Source: Albula goreensis
Taxonomy: Eukaryota > Chordata > Actinopteri > Albuliformes > Albulidae
DNA length: 64,000 nucleotides
NCBI GenBank assembly: GCA_022829145.1
Contig: CM040741.1
Location: 53,290,180 to 53,354,179 of the forward strand
Direction: 5' to 3'
Positions within the stretch are counted from its first letter, which is position 1; each line of letters opens with the position of its first letter. Of the stretch, positions 34,767 to 46,827 are shown one piece after another. The translations under genes were made by a program, and so were the position numbers. The notes beneath the pieces are model-generated. The model had not been told where the DNA came from and did not search any database. It saw nothing but the letters and a program-made list of their open reading frames with translations.

Positions 34767-37700
34767 TAGGCCACTACTGTGACAGATGACATGAAATGTG
34801 TCTTGTACCTGCTTTTTCCAAATGAGACCCTTCTGTCTTGCAGGAATGATGTTAGGTTTTAGGTTTGGGAACCGCTGGCTCTAACTGTCCTAGATGTACT
34901 TACAGAGACAGACAGACACACATACACACAAGCTATGTGTCTGTTTAAGCATGACATATTTCTTCATAGCTCCATCTTCTGTGACCTTTTATTGTCAACA
35001 GGGACTCCCTAAGTTGGCAATTTCATTTCTGCACTCAAAGAATGTTTTTCAGTGAAGTATAAAAGCCCCAGGCTAGCCATTTGCCATCCTCTTGAGTAAG
35101 CTTTTCCCATTCATACAGCTAGCACTAAATCAACAAAGGAGTCCTATGTGGTGCTCATGCAATACTTGCGTGAGTGTGGGTAAGAGTGAAACTGGATATT
35201 CCCTTGTCCAAACATGTTCAAGTCATTTTTTTAAATAAACACTGTCACCCTACACAGCCTTACAGGAGGGTTGCCCACAATGCATGTACCTCTGACAGCG
35301 CCCCAAACTAGAATCAAAATTATCCAGCTAACTGAAATAGTACTGGCCATCTCCAATGCAAGACAAAATGGAGGCTACCGAACACATCGATTCCCTTCAA
35401 ATGACAATTTGGGTTCAAATGTCTCTCATTTGCATCCCTTCTACACATGTGGTCTGTAGTTCCTAATATCATGCAGAATTTTATTATGTAAAATGGAGTA
35501 CAAGTTCCACAAGCAGGTATGGAGGATACAACTAAAAATATGTTCACTGAGGAAAGAGGATTAAATTTGAATCTGAGGTCTGAATTTGAGGTCTGTCTCT
35601 GAGCAGTTACCTTGTCAATATTTAAATTAAGATAACCCATTGTATTTTCCTACACTGTCCATTGAGGTTAAGGGTTACCAAGTTGCAACCTTGCATCATT
35701 AGGTTCGTGATATTTGCTCTGTCTGCCCCCCAAACATGGCCAGGGCACTGATATTTGCAGTAATTATCCTACGGACAGTTCCAATGGATATAGATCAGGC
35801 TCACACACCATTGAATAATTTGTTTCCTTTCTCTTTCTGGGATTTTCGATGCTGTTTCTTGATGCTGTTTCCTCAAAGCTTAGAATAGAGTCTTGGGAGA
35901 GACCAATGAAAAAAGATCATTTTTCATGGTGAGAGGAGTATTTCATATTTGTTGCCATTGGCAACAGACCATGAAAATTTGCCAGCATATGCCCCTAGGA
36001 TACCTGGACATGGTCCAAACATAGCAACAGGAAGTGATGTCACACCTGTGACAAAGCAGTGGCACCATTTCATAGTTCTGATTATATGGGAAAGAACTAT
36101 ATTTTAGGGTCCAAAAAATGTGGATTATTTTTGGTTCAAAAGAAACAAGGACCTAAGACAAAGAACACAAGCTTTGCTTTTTTTTATGGGTGTTTACTCC
36201 ATCGGAAAGATTGTGAATTTACTACCTAGAAGCCTGTGTTAATTAATATTAGGCAAAGAACACTGCATACCCAAGGTATTTATAAATACAGAGAGACAAA
36301 TGTAGTTAACAAGCCTGTATGTTTGGGTAAGGTTTGTCAATACTTTTTTTCTTGCTGTTGTAGAAAAACAGATTCAGAGTCATTTAATGTCCTGACTCAT
36401 TCTGTTCCAAAATATATATTTTAAAAATATATTTTATCAAATATGTTGTGGAAACTCAAACACGGTAGAAGCCAAGATCCAACAGTCTCACTATGCCTTA
36501 CCTACCAATGATCTCAGTTCCTTATCAATTTATTTTGCATCGGTACTTACCAAGTTTTTGAAATTCAAAATTTGAATACTTGGTTTACGCACTGTAGTGA
36601 AGTATTTTGTCAACTTAATCAAAAGTAACCCTTAAAACAGGTATTTTGTAATATTAGTGTTGGTTTCAGCATGCAACGCAATCTCTCTTATTTTCCAAGG
36701 GGTTCACCCAAAACAATGTGGCCCTTCCACAGTAAGAACTGTTTGAAAGCAGCTTTAGGCGTCTTAACTCGGCCCCCCAGCAGTAGGCCAGGGGCTTCAG
36801 CCCTGACTTGAACCTGCTGCTCTCACTCAGCAAGGCATAAATCAGGTTGTTCTCAGCAGCATCCTTGGCCTGCCACAGAATGCTGAACTTGACTCTACTG
36901 CAAATAAGCCCGTAACTGGATACAACAGCTAATCCCTGGCCTGGACAATTGCTCGCATACTTCCATCCAGAGGCGCAGAAGCACACAGCCTGTGTCCCAG
37001 GGTCTGTTATCCAGATGATCATCACAAAGCCATGTGCAACCAGAGCCTTTCGAAATCAGGAACGGAGTCTGATTGAGATGTGAGTGCAAGGATTCTTGCA
37101 GCTGGGCCTGCAGTTCAGAGGCATTCCCAGACTGGTTTGAGCTGAGCGCAACAAGCTCAATTCAGTCCACCTTTAGGAATCTCACAGGGCCAGGCTATGT
37201 GTACGCACGAGTGGCTAACAGCTGTTCTGCTTTATTCAGCAATGTTCTGTATAGGGGTGTGGGCGTTGACTAGGCAAGACCGCACTGGAAAAATTAGCTC
37301 AAAATGAGCACTGGAACAGTGTTCACTATGCATTTAAAAGACACACTGGAGGCTTCTGAGAGGCTATGTTGATTTACATGTGATCCATGAAGGTAGAATA
37401 TGATATATGCTCCAGATATTTAAGGTTTAGGGTCATCTTCCTATGGACACTGTTGCATAAGAACCTGCATGTTACCAGGTGCCAACGGGTTAACATTCAT
37501 CATTAGTGGATGTGCACATTTCAGCTGCTTTGCATTAGCTCCTCTTACAGTATGACTAAAGAAGACTAGTTTGGTGTCAAGGTGCAGCACCTGTTGTTCT
37601 TGTTAGCCTAGCCCTGGTGAAATACATGCTGTTTCTTGTGTCCTATTTGTAGGTGAGATGAACCACAGATAACCTGTAGCCTTTTTCTTTTGGACCTGGA

Positions 37701-38059
37701 CCAAGAGAATGCTGACCACCCCATACATACCATAACATGATGGCCCCAAGCCCCAACCAGTCAAACCACAGTAGGTATGTATAACCTGTTAAAGGTCTTA
37801 CATCATCTTTAACAAACCTGCTAGCATATTGTTCTTCACAAAATCATCAGCAGTTCTTGCTGGAAAGGACATATTCAGAAACAATCCTTATACAAACAAT
37901 TTAAATTTGTATGGAAATACAAATAATACAACTGGGATCTACTCCAAACTTTTTCAATCGTGTCTGCTTGCTAATGAACAGGGGAAACTAAGGAAAAGTT
38001 AAAGATAATTATCGAATCAAGGGCTAAGTCTCACAAGAAATTCTTATGCAGATACAGTT
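34767..38059. other. Long non-coding stretch
   Basis: AT-rich unique DNA with small local duplications (13-bp units at 35568-35593 and 35842-35873). An imperfect palindrome with ACCAAGT/ACTTGGT ends lies at 36549-36584, and AAAATATATATTTT lies at about 36409-36422. No gene was recognised; the 119-codon minus frame at 36666-37025 has no domain. Confidence 0.45.
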
Positions 38060-38350
38060 AAGGTGAGTTGGTTGAGCAGCAGGTAAGAGAATCAGCCCCC
38101 TGGTTTCTCTCACACGTCCCCATAAAGTCAACAGAAAGGGCTCCAGATGCCGGAATGTCTCCATGGCATCTCCTGCTTTTGCACAGGAACCAGGCTGATA
38201 ACATCGGGCTCCACAAAGACGCCCCACGGGCCGTGGAGCCGACTTTTATGACATGAGGTGTGTGGGGCCTTTTGTCTGAAGCAAGGCTCATCTCAGAGCA
38301 ATCTGGACCTGTCGATCTATCCACTCCTCCAGGACAGGGCCCCATTCCAG
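38060..38350. promoter_or_regulatory. Conserved-looking GC-rich block
   Basis: GC- and CpG-richer than its flanks. GGCTCCAC (38207-38214) and GTGGAGCC (38233-38240) form a perfect inverted repeat around a GC-rich 18-nt loop. Open frames on both strands are a composition effect. Regulatory function is inferred only. Confidence 0.22.
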
Positions 38351-39399
38351 CCTGTGTAAGCAGCTACCCCAAATTGCCTGCTTTGAATGACTGTGTACAC
38401 ACAATTTATGGGGCAATAAAACCAAACTTCACACAGGTATTTAGCCTGAAAGTCTCTCTGAGTGCAGAGGGAATAAATCACCTGGCCACTGGACCAAACA
38501 GAGAGGTTTGGAGGCAATTTTGAACTGAATGAGATCTATGGCACAAAATGAAAAACACCTATGCCCGAATTAATTACTGATCGTGCAGTCTTTCCTGTCC
38601 TAAGAAACGGGGAAGAACAATGTATTGTAATCTGAAAAAGACATTTAGTCAGCACACTAATTTACCATCCCATAATGCAAATTAGTTCCAAGCACTAACT
38701 TTCAAAAAATGAAACTCAGAAACTGTTTTGTACCTCTACTACTTGTTACTCCTGACTGTTAAAAATGTATTTTCATCTTAGCTAAAAAAATATTATTTTG
38801 AATAATAATTATGTTGTGGCCTTAATATCATTTGACTTTGCATCCAAGCAGGAAAATAATTTAATCACACATATTTATTTTTTTTACTTGGTCACAAAGC
38901 TATGTGACATTATGTCCAAAACATTATCATATGCTTTGTATAAAAAAGGTTCTCCATTACTCCTGAAAGCAAAGCTGAATCCTCCTGCATTTTTTAGTTT
39001 CAGAAAATATGAAAACAATGTAAGAGACTGAAAAGTACCTTAGAATTTATTGATGATGTACTGAATATTTGTTCAAAAAGTAATGCTGTTCTTGACAGGA
39101 GGAATGACAAATTGAGTCTTTGGTCAGAAAATTACAGTAAAAGCAAGAACATCAACAACTGAGCCTATCTCAGCTTTTAATATGATTCAAGACCACTACC
39201 ACAGTAAAACACACAGTAACTACCATGAGTCTGGGGGCAATTACTTTATGCTGTGGGCAAGATGTATTGCTTTGACTGCTTCCAAAAAGTATGTATACTT
39301 ACAGCGTTCCTCATCATTGACCACTCAATTATTTTCTATTTGATGGTCTGTTGTGCACACAAAAAAAACAAGATGAGTTCTCGGGAGAGTGGGGTCTAA
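38351..39399. other. AT-rich spacer
   Basis: No recognisable feature. Confidence 0.5.
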
Positions 39400-39748
39400 T
39401 AAAATCAGTGTTGTGATGCGGGAGGGAAAGTAGAACCTCTTAAGAATTTGGCAGCCAGTCCGTTTTTTAGCTGGGGTAGCAGATTTCTTTGAAGCGGAGC
39501 CACCTTTACGACAGCGCGTCACAGTGGCCCTGTGCATTAACCATCCTGCGGCAGAACCACATTATTGCTGGCGCCACTGGCCCCTGGGATCATGCTCCCA
39601 TGTTAATATTATCCTGACAGTGCTTTTTGATTTTATTTTCATTTTTCTTTGCCCCTGTCCGGGAATCGGATTAGGATCGATTGGTGAGGCTGGAGCGTGC
39701 GAGCCGCGCTGCACTCTCCGCCATCGTGCAGGGGCCCCGGCTTTGTGA
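39400..39748. promoter_or_regulatory. CpG-rich block resembling an ultraconserved-type element
   Basis: About 350 bp with many retained CpGs (for example around 39493-39522, 39547-39573 and 39660-39740) inside AT-rich DNA, including GTGCATTAACCATCC and CATGTTAATATTATC cores. Low CpG decay implies selective constraint or an unmethylated state. The 3' part (39681-39743) is also open in one frame (DRLVRLERASRAALSAIVQG) between an AG and a GTGAGT, so an exon is an alternative reading with low support. Confidence 0.35.
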
Positions 39749-40556
39749 GTATTCAGGCGACTCAATGAAATGATTCGCCCTTAGATGTCAAATTTCCTCT
39801 GAGACAAGGATGTCAATACCAATTAGATTGCATGCAGTTGCCTTGGTTGAACAAGGTTCCCCTACTCTCTGTATTGTGTCCTGTCTGGCTTGTAAGAAAG
39901 GGGGGGGTGGGTCTTTCTGTGCAAAACCTTTAGCTCCAAATCAGTTTTATGACTTGCACAGAGCAGACATTACCCTAACCCTATTAGGATCTTTGAGGGA
40001 GATCGCTAGAGGGAGGACTCATGGGGTTTGATGGGGTGGGGGTATGGGGTGGCAACAATGTCTTAGAGAGTCTCTAGGCATCTGCTTAAAGGTCAAAGTC
40101 TGCCGGTTAAAGGTCCAGCCAAAAAAAAAAAAAAAAACAACAGTCTAGAAAAAAATGCACAAATAGGCACAAGGCGAACCAGAAGGGGAAACAAGCCAAT
40201 TAATGAGAGAAAATTTAATTACAAGAGCAGACAGACTTGAAAGGAGTCCCGTCTCCATTCAGAAGAATTGTTCCTTCTGGGGCTAACATGATAACACAAC
40301 AGACAGATGTGGCGTCGGCCAGCTCTGCAGACCTCAACATGGGTAGCCGAGCCTACGAATACGTATACAGCAGACCATGATTGAAGACACAACCCTCTTT
40401 CTCATATTCCAACATATGATACCCTGCCACAGTATTGTTTACACTGACAAATAAACCAGGACATGTTTCAGATTTACACTAAGGCACCTTTAAGTTCCCA
40501 CCAAATATCATATACATTGCTCTGGTTTTTTCCTTCCCTTTTTTCCTTCCTTACAG
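39749..40556. other. Non-coding stretch; A17 tract
   Basis: Contains AAAGGTCAAAGT (about 40089-40100), a nuclear-receptor-like site, and A17 at 40121-40137. Nothing else was recognised. Confidence 0.5.
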
Positions 40557-40586
40557 TGATACCAAGCACCTTTTGGAACACTTTAG
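40557..40586 (+). other. Candidate 30-bp microexon
   Basis: It is preceded by an exceptionally long pyrimidine tract (about 40522-40553) ending TTACAG at 40556 and followed by GTGAGG at 40587. One frame is a stop at once; another reads DTKHLLEHF with one base before and two after, the same phase as the candidate exon at 11508. Known: vertebrate neural genes use microexons of about 3-30 bp behind long pyrimidine tracts. Ten open codons is trivial evidence by itself, so the splice sites carry the case. Confidence 0.22.
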
Positions 40587-43500
40587 GTGAGGCAAGGAGG
40601 CACATGCGTTTGTAGATTGCTATCTTTGGACACCTTGCACCCTACCCATGTTAACTTCTTCAGAACAGCTGAGGTTGGTCTCATCTTAATTAGCTGGGTG
40701 GGTATTCAGGAATATGAGCTGATGAGTGCCCATTGCACACCTTACAAATTGCCATGTGTTCTTTACTCTGGGTGACAACAGAAAGAAATGGGATCCTTTG
40801 ACACAGCCTGGAGGTTTTTCAAGGTGGTGGCCAAGACTTAGATCAAAAACAGTCCCTAAAACAGATGGAATTTCAGGGTTCCCGGGTGACACATTTTTTC
40901 AATTTAATCAGTGAGGGTAAAAGGAGCAGTCGAGTAATCAGCTAACCTGATCGTATCACAGAATCCATTAGAGTCATGTTTTTTGTTCAGCTGTTGTTTT
41001 CCTGAAACCAAAGCAGACCAAGAAGCAAGGTTCGACTCAACTCCCTTCAATCGACAACATGAACATTTTCAAATGACGTGGACTCAGAGACATTTAACTT
41101 TACTGTGGACCTACATTTTATTTCATGCTTTCGAGGGTGCTTGGATACGATTGGACAAGGAACATTTACAAGGAAAACTGCTTCCTAATACAGCAATAGC
41201 CACAAAACAATTGCAGTTCTCTTTCAGCTTCAGGAGAATATGTTTGTTGTCCTGGTTGTAAACTGAGGGATTCTGCCAAATTGCAATGTGATTTTATATT
41301 AATAAATTATATTATATTGCTGCAAATGAATTTTAAACAAGAGTATGTTTTTTGTTGTCTGTCCAAATGAATTTTATGGTTACGACATTGTATGAATAAT
41401 GCTGTGGAATATATACACACTGTTACGCTTGCTGCATAAATTACAGAGTGCACTGTGGTTACGTTGAATTGAAACCTTGGTAATAGGAGTTTGGTTGGTC
41501 TGAGGATTTTAGAATCAGGCACACTTTCTATCTTCACCAGGATGAGCGATGGTGACATTAAATCTTATTACCATTGTGAAAGAAACAAGCTTCCCTTCAG
41601 CACACTATGCAACAATTTGAGACCCAGTCAAATTTAATTTATCCAATAAAATTTAGTATATCCATTTTGGTCTGTGAAATTAATCAGTGCATTATCTCTG
41701 ATGATATTATTCATTTTATTTTCAGAGGTACGCTTTTATCAAATTTGGACAAATTCAGCTGCCAATAGTCCCAGAAAGTGTGTCTCACTGGAGTTGCAGC
41801 AACTGTTTGCAAGCTCAGCAGAAAACATCAGTCTCAATTCTGTTTTAGTGATTAACATTGTTCAGTTTACCAGATTACAAGCAAGATGGAAAATTGTTAC
41901 ATTTGTAAAATATAGATGTAAATAATTTACCATTCTAAAAGACTTAATACATGGTCTGGAACGAGAAATGCCATTATGTATAAAACAAGCCTGCGGACAA
42001 GTAAGCAAGTTAACTTGTTTTCCAGATATAGGCCAAATATTAACCCATAAAACCTAGGTCTTGTCATACAGGCATGAAGCATAAATCATCCCTGTCAAGT
42101 ACAAACCTTCCATTCATTTACTGATATGATTCTTGGTATGGCAAAGGAATTAGATGTGAGGAAATATATATGTTCACTGGCCTTGGCACAGACAAAAGTA
42201 TACTAGAGCCATTGTAGATGTGTTTTGAGATAAGGTGTAGAAAAGACAAGCCAGGACACTTTGTTCTTACAAGTGACACATCTGTTCAGTGGAGCAGTTT
42301 TTATTTCTATCTACATTTGAAATCAATTCTAGTGCCACTTGCAGCCACTTCGCATGGCTGCATCCCAAGTTATTTAGTTATTAAGGCTTCTCACCATGAG
42401 TACCGGTTGGGCCCTATGTTCACATGTTCATTCCTTCACTGTGTCATTACTCAATTCTCACAGTCCATACCCTAGCTCACAATGTGTGTCTTTTTGATGA
42501 TAAAGCATCAAGATTCTGAATGCATGCAAGTGTTAACTATTTTGATAGTGTCCTAATAAGACTGCTGCTCATGCTGAAAGAAAAAATGCTAGTGCGGCAA
42601 TAATTGTCTGATTTTGTTTGTAATAAAAAACAAGTTGGTGGTTTTGCATGTTTGTATTTCTGTATTTTTATGTGAGTGTATGTACATACATGTTTGCTTT
42701 AAATCAATGGAGGACCCACTTCTACAGTTAAATATCATAAGTACAAATACCTTTGTGAAATGTAATCTCCTGCCCCCAAAATGCACATTCAAACCCCACT
42801 TCTCTATATCAGTAACGCGATAGTCTGCCCATATTACATTAAAAACAGAAAATTATATTTGGGTTTTCAAATCCGCAAAAGCAGGAAACTCAAAAGAGTG
42901 CACAAACCCGAAATTCTGCTATCTGTGTTGTTAAGGATTTCTTCCAGCAGTCAGCTGTAGAATCTGTTTGCGACAGAGCTGTAGCTATGTTGGTCAACCA
43001 TACTTCAAACAGGATGAGCTCATACTGGGCAGATTGGTGTTATCTCTTGTGAAATGCAGTCATTTTCTATACCTGGACACTTTGGAGCGCATTATCCCAC
43101 TGATACCATTTTTGCTGGAACAATTTCATATCTGTCTGGTTATGGGACAAGAATGTACATCCACCAGCCAGTCACTGAGAAACAAGAAATCTAAAAGGTC
43201 ATGGTATAAGCCATGTTTTAGTCCCCCTTGTTATCTCTTTAACAACAATAAGCCTGCTCCTAATAACAAGTATAAGCATAAGTTACTGGACATGTGTGAA
43301 TGGAATGAATGGTAAGTTTGAGAATGGGAGGACAATTTTGCTTTCTTGAAGTCATGTGGTTTTGTTTGCTGTTTAGTCATTGTGGTAAGGGGTGGTGTAA
43401 CTAAGATGACAATCTTGACTAGAAAACAATGTATGATGCGATAGAAGTGTAGTATTAAAGAGTGTGATCAAGAGCGGTTCTGTGTCTCATGGTCATTGTA

Positions 43501-44267
43501 TTACTGTTTCCAGTCCTGAGTTTGTATTTTTCACTTGCATTTACAGTTTCAAAGCTCAATACTTGAATTCTGCAATTCAAAATTGCATGGCAGTCAGTCT
43601 TGTTTTGTCATAGTGAACCAAATTCTCAGTTGAAGGGAGGGGGATTACACTCAGTAGCATAAAGAAGAAATTATTTTATATATCTATTCAAAGTGTTACC
43701 TCAGTTTGCCTGAGAGCAGGTGCCAAATTTGAGGATATACCATAGTATGGTAGTATGTGTATGAGTATTTACCACATACCAGGAGCACAAAGTGAACTAT
43801 TTCCATAATTATTCTCATATTTATTTCAAAATTTGCTTCTGAAAAGGGTGGATTCACAAACAGGACTAACTGGTCTATCATGCAAAAGGCCTGAAAAATA
43901 ATACAATTTTTCAGTTGATTATTATACTATTTATTTGCATAGTAATCACCCTTCTACAGGGAATCCCCACAAGCTTGCACAATTCCCACTGATACAATTA
44001 TATGATTTTGCTTTCTGTTCAAGAGCCATTCTCTTAAGCACAATTGCAGTGAACAAATTGGAAATTTACAGTACAACATTCAGTCAAAAAGCCTGGCCAG
44101 TCAAAAAGTCCCATCTTTTGTGCTACAATGCCTACAGATGAACCTTCATTCTGTAGGAGAAGTGTCAGCATTTCATGAATAAGGATTTAATGAACAGGTC
44201 ACCCACTGGGTTTAGTCCATGCTGTCCCTTCTGGAACTTGGGACTTTTACCCCACTCCCACTTTGGC
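40587..44267. other. Long non-coding stretch
   Basis: AT-rich unique DNA. The 115-codon frame at 42968-43315 happens to end beside a GTAAGT but has no recognisable domain. No mobile element was recognised. Confidence 0.45.
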
Positions 44268-44352
44268 ACTCTTGTCTCCGGCATAATGCCTTTGAGTAAG
44301 TCCCTCTAGATAAGAGCGCCTGCAAAATGACTATAATGTAATGTAATGTATT
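44268..44352 (+). mobile_element. SINE/LINE 3' tail of UnaL2/UnaSINE type
   Basis: TTGAGTAAGTCCCTC then GATAAGAGCGCCTGC and a (TGTAA)-type tail (to 44352) reproduce the conserved 3' stem-loop and pentamer repeat that eel UnaL2 LINEs share with UnaSINE and many other fish SINEs. The 5' tRNA-derived head was not identified, so the copy is probably truncated. Classification is by motif from memory. Confidence 0.7.
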
Positions 44353-45413
44353 GATACATCCATATTTCTGAATCCTTGATTCAGATCTGGTCCAGTAACA
44401 CTGCCCTTTTTTTCTTTACAACCTGTGTGTATGCTAATCTGGAAAAAGTCAAAATGGCAGCTCTCAGTTTCCTCTGCTGCTGTTTCTAAATTAAGTAATT
44501 CATCCTGAATCTCCTCCTCCCCTACTAGTCTTTATTTGACAATTAATGAATGAAATGTGCTCAGGAAGGTAATATGTTTGAATCACTTCAGTGGTTGCTG
44601 TAAATGCGATCACATTCAGTGATGGCTCTGGTATTAGAATCTGAAAGAGCATAAAATTTTCACGCATGGTTTATTATCAGTCAAATTTTAGAGATCTATG
44701 TTCAGACATTTTGATTAAGACCTCTCTTTTCATGAAAAACATGCACTTCACAAATTTTTGATCCATTTCATTGTAGACACAATGTGGCTGATCTTGGATC
44801 CACAATAAACATCCTTTAAATTAAATTCAACTTTTGAATTCAAAACAATATTTTAATCACAAATACATGAGTCACATATAAAGAGGCTTTGGGGTTTTAA
44901 TCCAAGGGCAAGTATACACAAGCTAAGGCATCTCTCATACCAGTGGTTTACTTCAATTGAGAAATGTTTGTTTTGACTATTTAAGCATTTTTTTTTTAAT
45001 TTTTACTTTATTTATGTGTCAGTTTTCTGAACAACCACATCATGCATAAAATACAAAAACAAAATACAATACAATAAAATAATACAGCACATTCAGATAC
45101 TCACATAATATGAACTACAACAAAAATATTATATAATAGTATGATTAGTCATCTGAAGAAATACAGAGAATACAGAGAAAATGTTTTCATATAGAATGTA
45201 TCAAGAAGGAAACAGACCTAGGATCTGAAATTAGGTGGCACATCTGTTGTAAAGCCTTTTTTTTCTTGAAGCTCTGTGCTGGTCGGCAGCCAACAACAAC
45301 AGTTCCCACTGCCACACAGAGAATTCTTTTTTATTAGATCGATTTCAGCTGAGCAATTAGATGGATTTCAACTGTAAGTCTGAGAATGGATTATATACCT
45401 CACCCTGACATAC
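44353..45413. other. AT-rich spacer
   Basis: No recognisable feature apart from short A/T runs around 44990 and 45050-45090. Confidence 0.5.
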
Positions 45414-45439
45414 AGAGAGAGAGAGAGAGAGAGAGAGAG
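45414..45439. repeat. GA microsatellite
   Basis: Pure (AG)n run with further GA-rich sequence to about 45525. Confidence 0.95.
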
Positions 45440-45590
45440 CAAAAACAAGAGTTTGTGTTGTGTGTGAGTAGGCAGAGGAGGGTGGGTGAAAGAGAGAAAG
45501 AGGGAGTGAGGGTGGGAGGGAGCAATTGAGAAAATGGCCATGGACCATAGATTTATGACCGTGTCGTTCTCTTACAGCACTCTCATCACC

Positions 45591-46204
45591 TTAAAAGTTC
45601 AGGCTATTACAACAAAATTCAGCTAATATATTGAAACTGCACTGTCTGTCTCCCTCAATTGTTTTTCTCCTTAGCACTTCATCTCTAAATCTCTCTCTTT
45701 CCTTCATTTTTGAAGAGAGGCTACAAACTGTAAGATGGGAAGGTGGCACAGCCATTGTATAAAGTGAAGAGACAACATTTTCAGTCTTGGGTAAAGATGT
45801 TGATTCCTTTATAGTCACCAGTGTAGTTTCTGCTACATCATTCACCAATGTTGAGAGATTTAGGTGGTGGATTTATCCCATCAGTTTCCTTGAGGTATTG
45901 CTGTATTAGTTTCTCATTGCATAGCACCAGGATACCATATGTCAGTGAGAGATATGTCTCTGTCTTCATTTGGCGCTAGCTGTCTATCCTGTAGTAATGC
46001 TTGGCCTGTATGGCATAAAATAGCTACTGGGTCACAGACTAGTGCTTGGGTGGAGTGATAGCACTCTGACAGTATTCCACAACCGTTCATTATGAATCGA
46101 TGAGATGGAACACCATGATTTTCATCTGTAACAATATTATGCAAAACTTGCCATAATGCTCTCGCATTCCAGCTCATGCCTTGTGGGCATTCTATGTCAT
46201 GCAT
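45591..46204 (-). pseudogene. Unidentified broken reading frame
   Basis: Two consecutive minus-strand frames, 46204-45914 (96 codons) and 45848-45591 (85 codons), lie in different frames and are separated by stops, as if one longer coding sequence had been frameshifted. The first contains MHDIECPQGMSWNARALWQ and the second LVNDVAETTLVTIKEST. I do not recognise either. A retroelement origin is possible because a hAT element is inserted directly beside it at 46221. It may also be chance. Confidence 0.18.
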
Positions 46205-46212
46205 AGCACCCT

Positions 46213-46827
46213 ATTACAGTTAGGGCTGGGTGATGTATCGGATATATTCGACATATTGTTTTTTACACAAGATACAAGAAGTTGCCATATTGTAATATCG
46301 AATTATGGTGTTAGTTCGCAGTGTAATCATTTGTATGCTTGTTTTAGAAATTGGTGGCATTTAACAAGCAGAAACTCTCACTTGCATGCTCTCTCTCGTC
46401 TGATTCAGGACACACATCAGAGTACAGTCTTTAAATTATGCCAAAAAAGACATCAACAAAAGGTAGCAACACCACAAATTTATTGCACACCTAAAACCAC
46501 AGCAACCAGTGCAGAGCGACAAATCTGTCACCATGAGGCTAGCTCTGCTAACTGTTACCGTTACAAGAAATATACTGTGTGTACAATTATATTGTTTAAA
46601 CAATTTATTTCAACTTTACCGAAACTATTAAAAGATTCGCTATGAGGTTGTCGTGTTTAAACAAATAAAGGCTGTTATTTAACATTATACTTATTTTTGA
46701 ACTCCACTCAGTGTTTTGGATAAAATATTGAAATACTGAGATATATATTGTTTATCGCCATTAAAAACATTGATATTTTTTTATTAGAAATTATTTTTAA
46801 GCCACATCACCAAGCCCTACTTACAAT
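46213..46827 (+). mobile_element. 599-bp hAT-type non-autonomous element with BED-finger fossil
   Basis: Element 46221-46819. The left end TAGGGCTGGGTGATGT and the reverse complement of the right end (TAGGGCTTGGTGATGT) agree at 15 of 16 bases. Flanking 8-mers ATTACAGT (46213-46220) and CTTACAAT (46820-46827) match at 6 of 8, as expected for an old hAT target duplication. Inside, around 46462-46486, translation gives STKGSNTTNLL, matching the 'GGNTTNL..HL' signature of BED zinc fingers of hAT transposases, followed by stops. It is therefore an internally deleted derivative of an autonomous hAT element. Confidence 0.78.

Noticed and set aside
42968..43315. 115-codon frame ending beside GTAAGT
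   Set aside because: No convincing acceptor, no codon bias and no recognisable domain.
46181..46645. 154-codon + strand frame
   Set aside because: It spans the hAT element boundary and is in a different frame from the BED-finger fossil.
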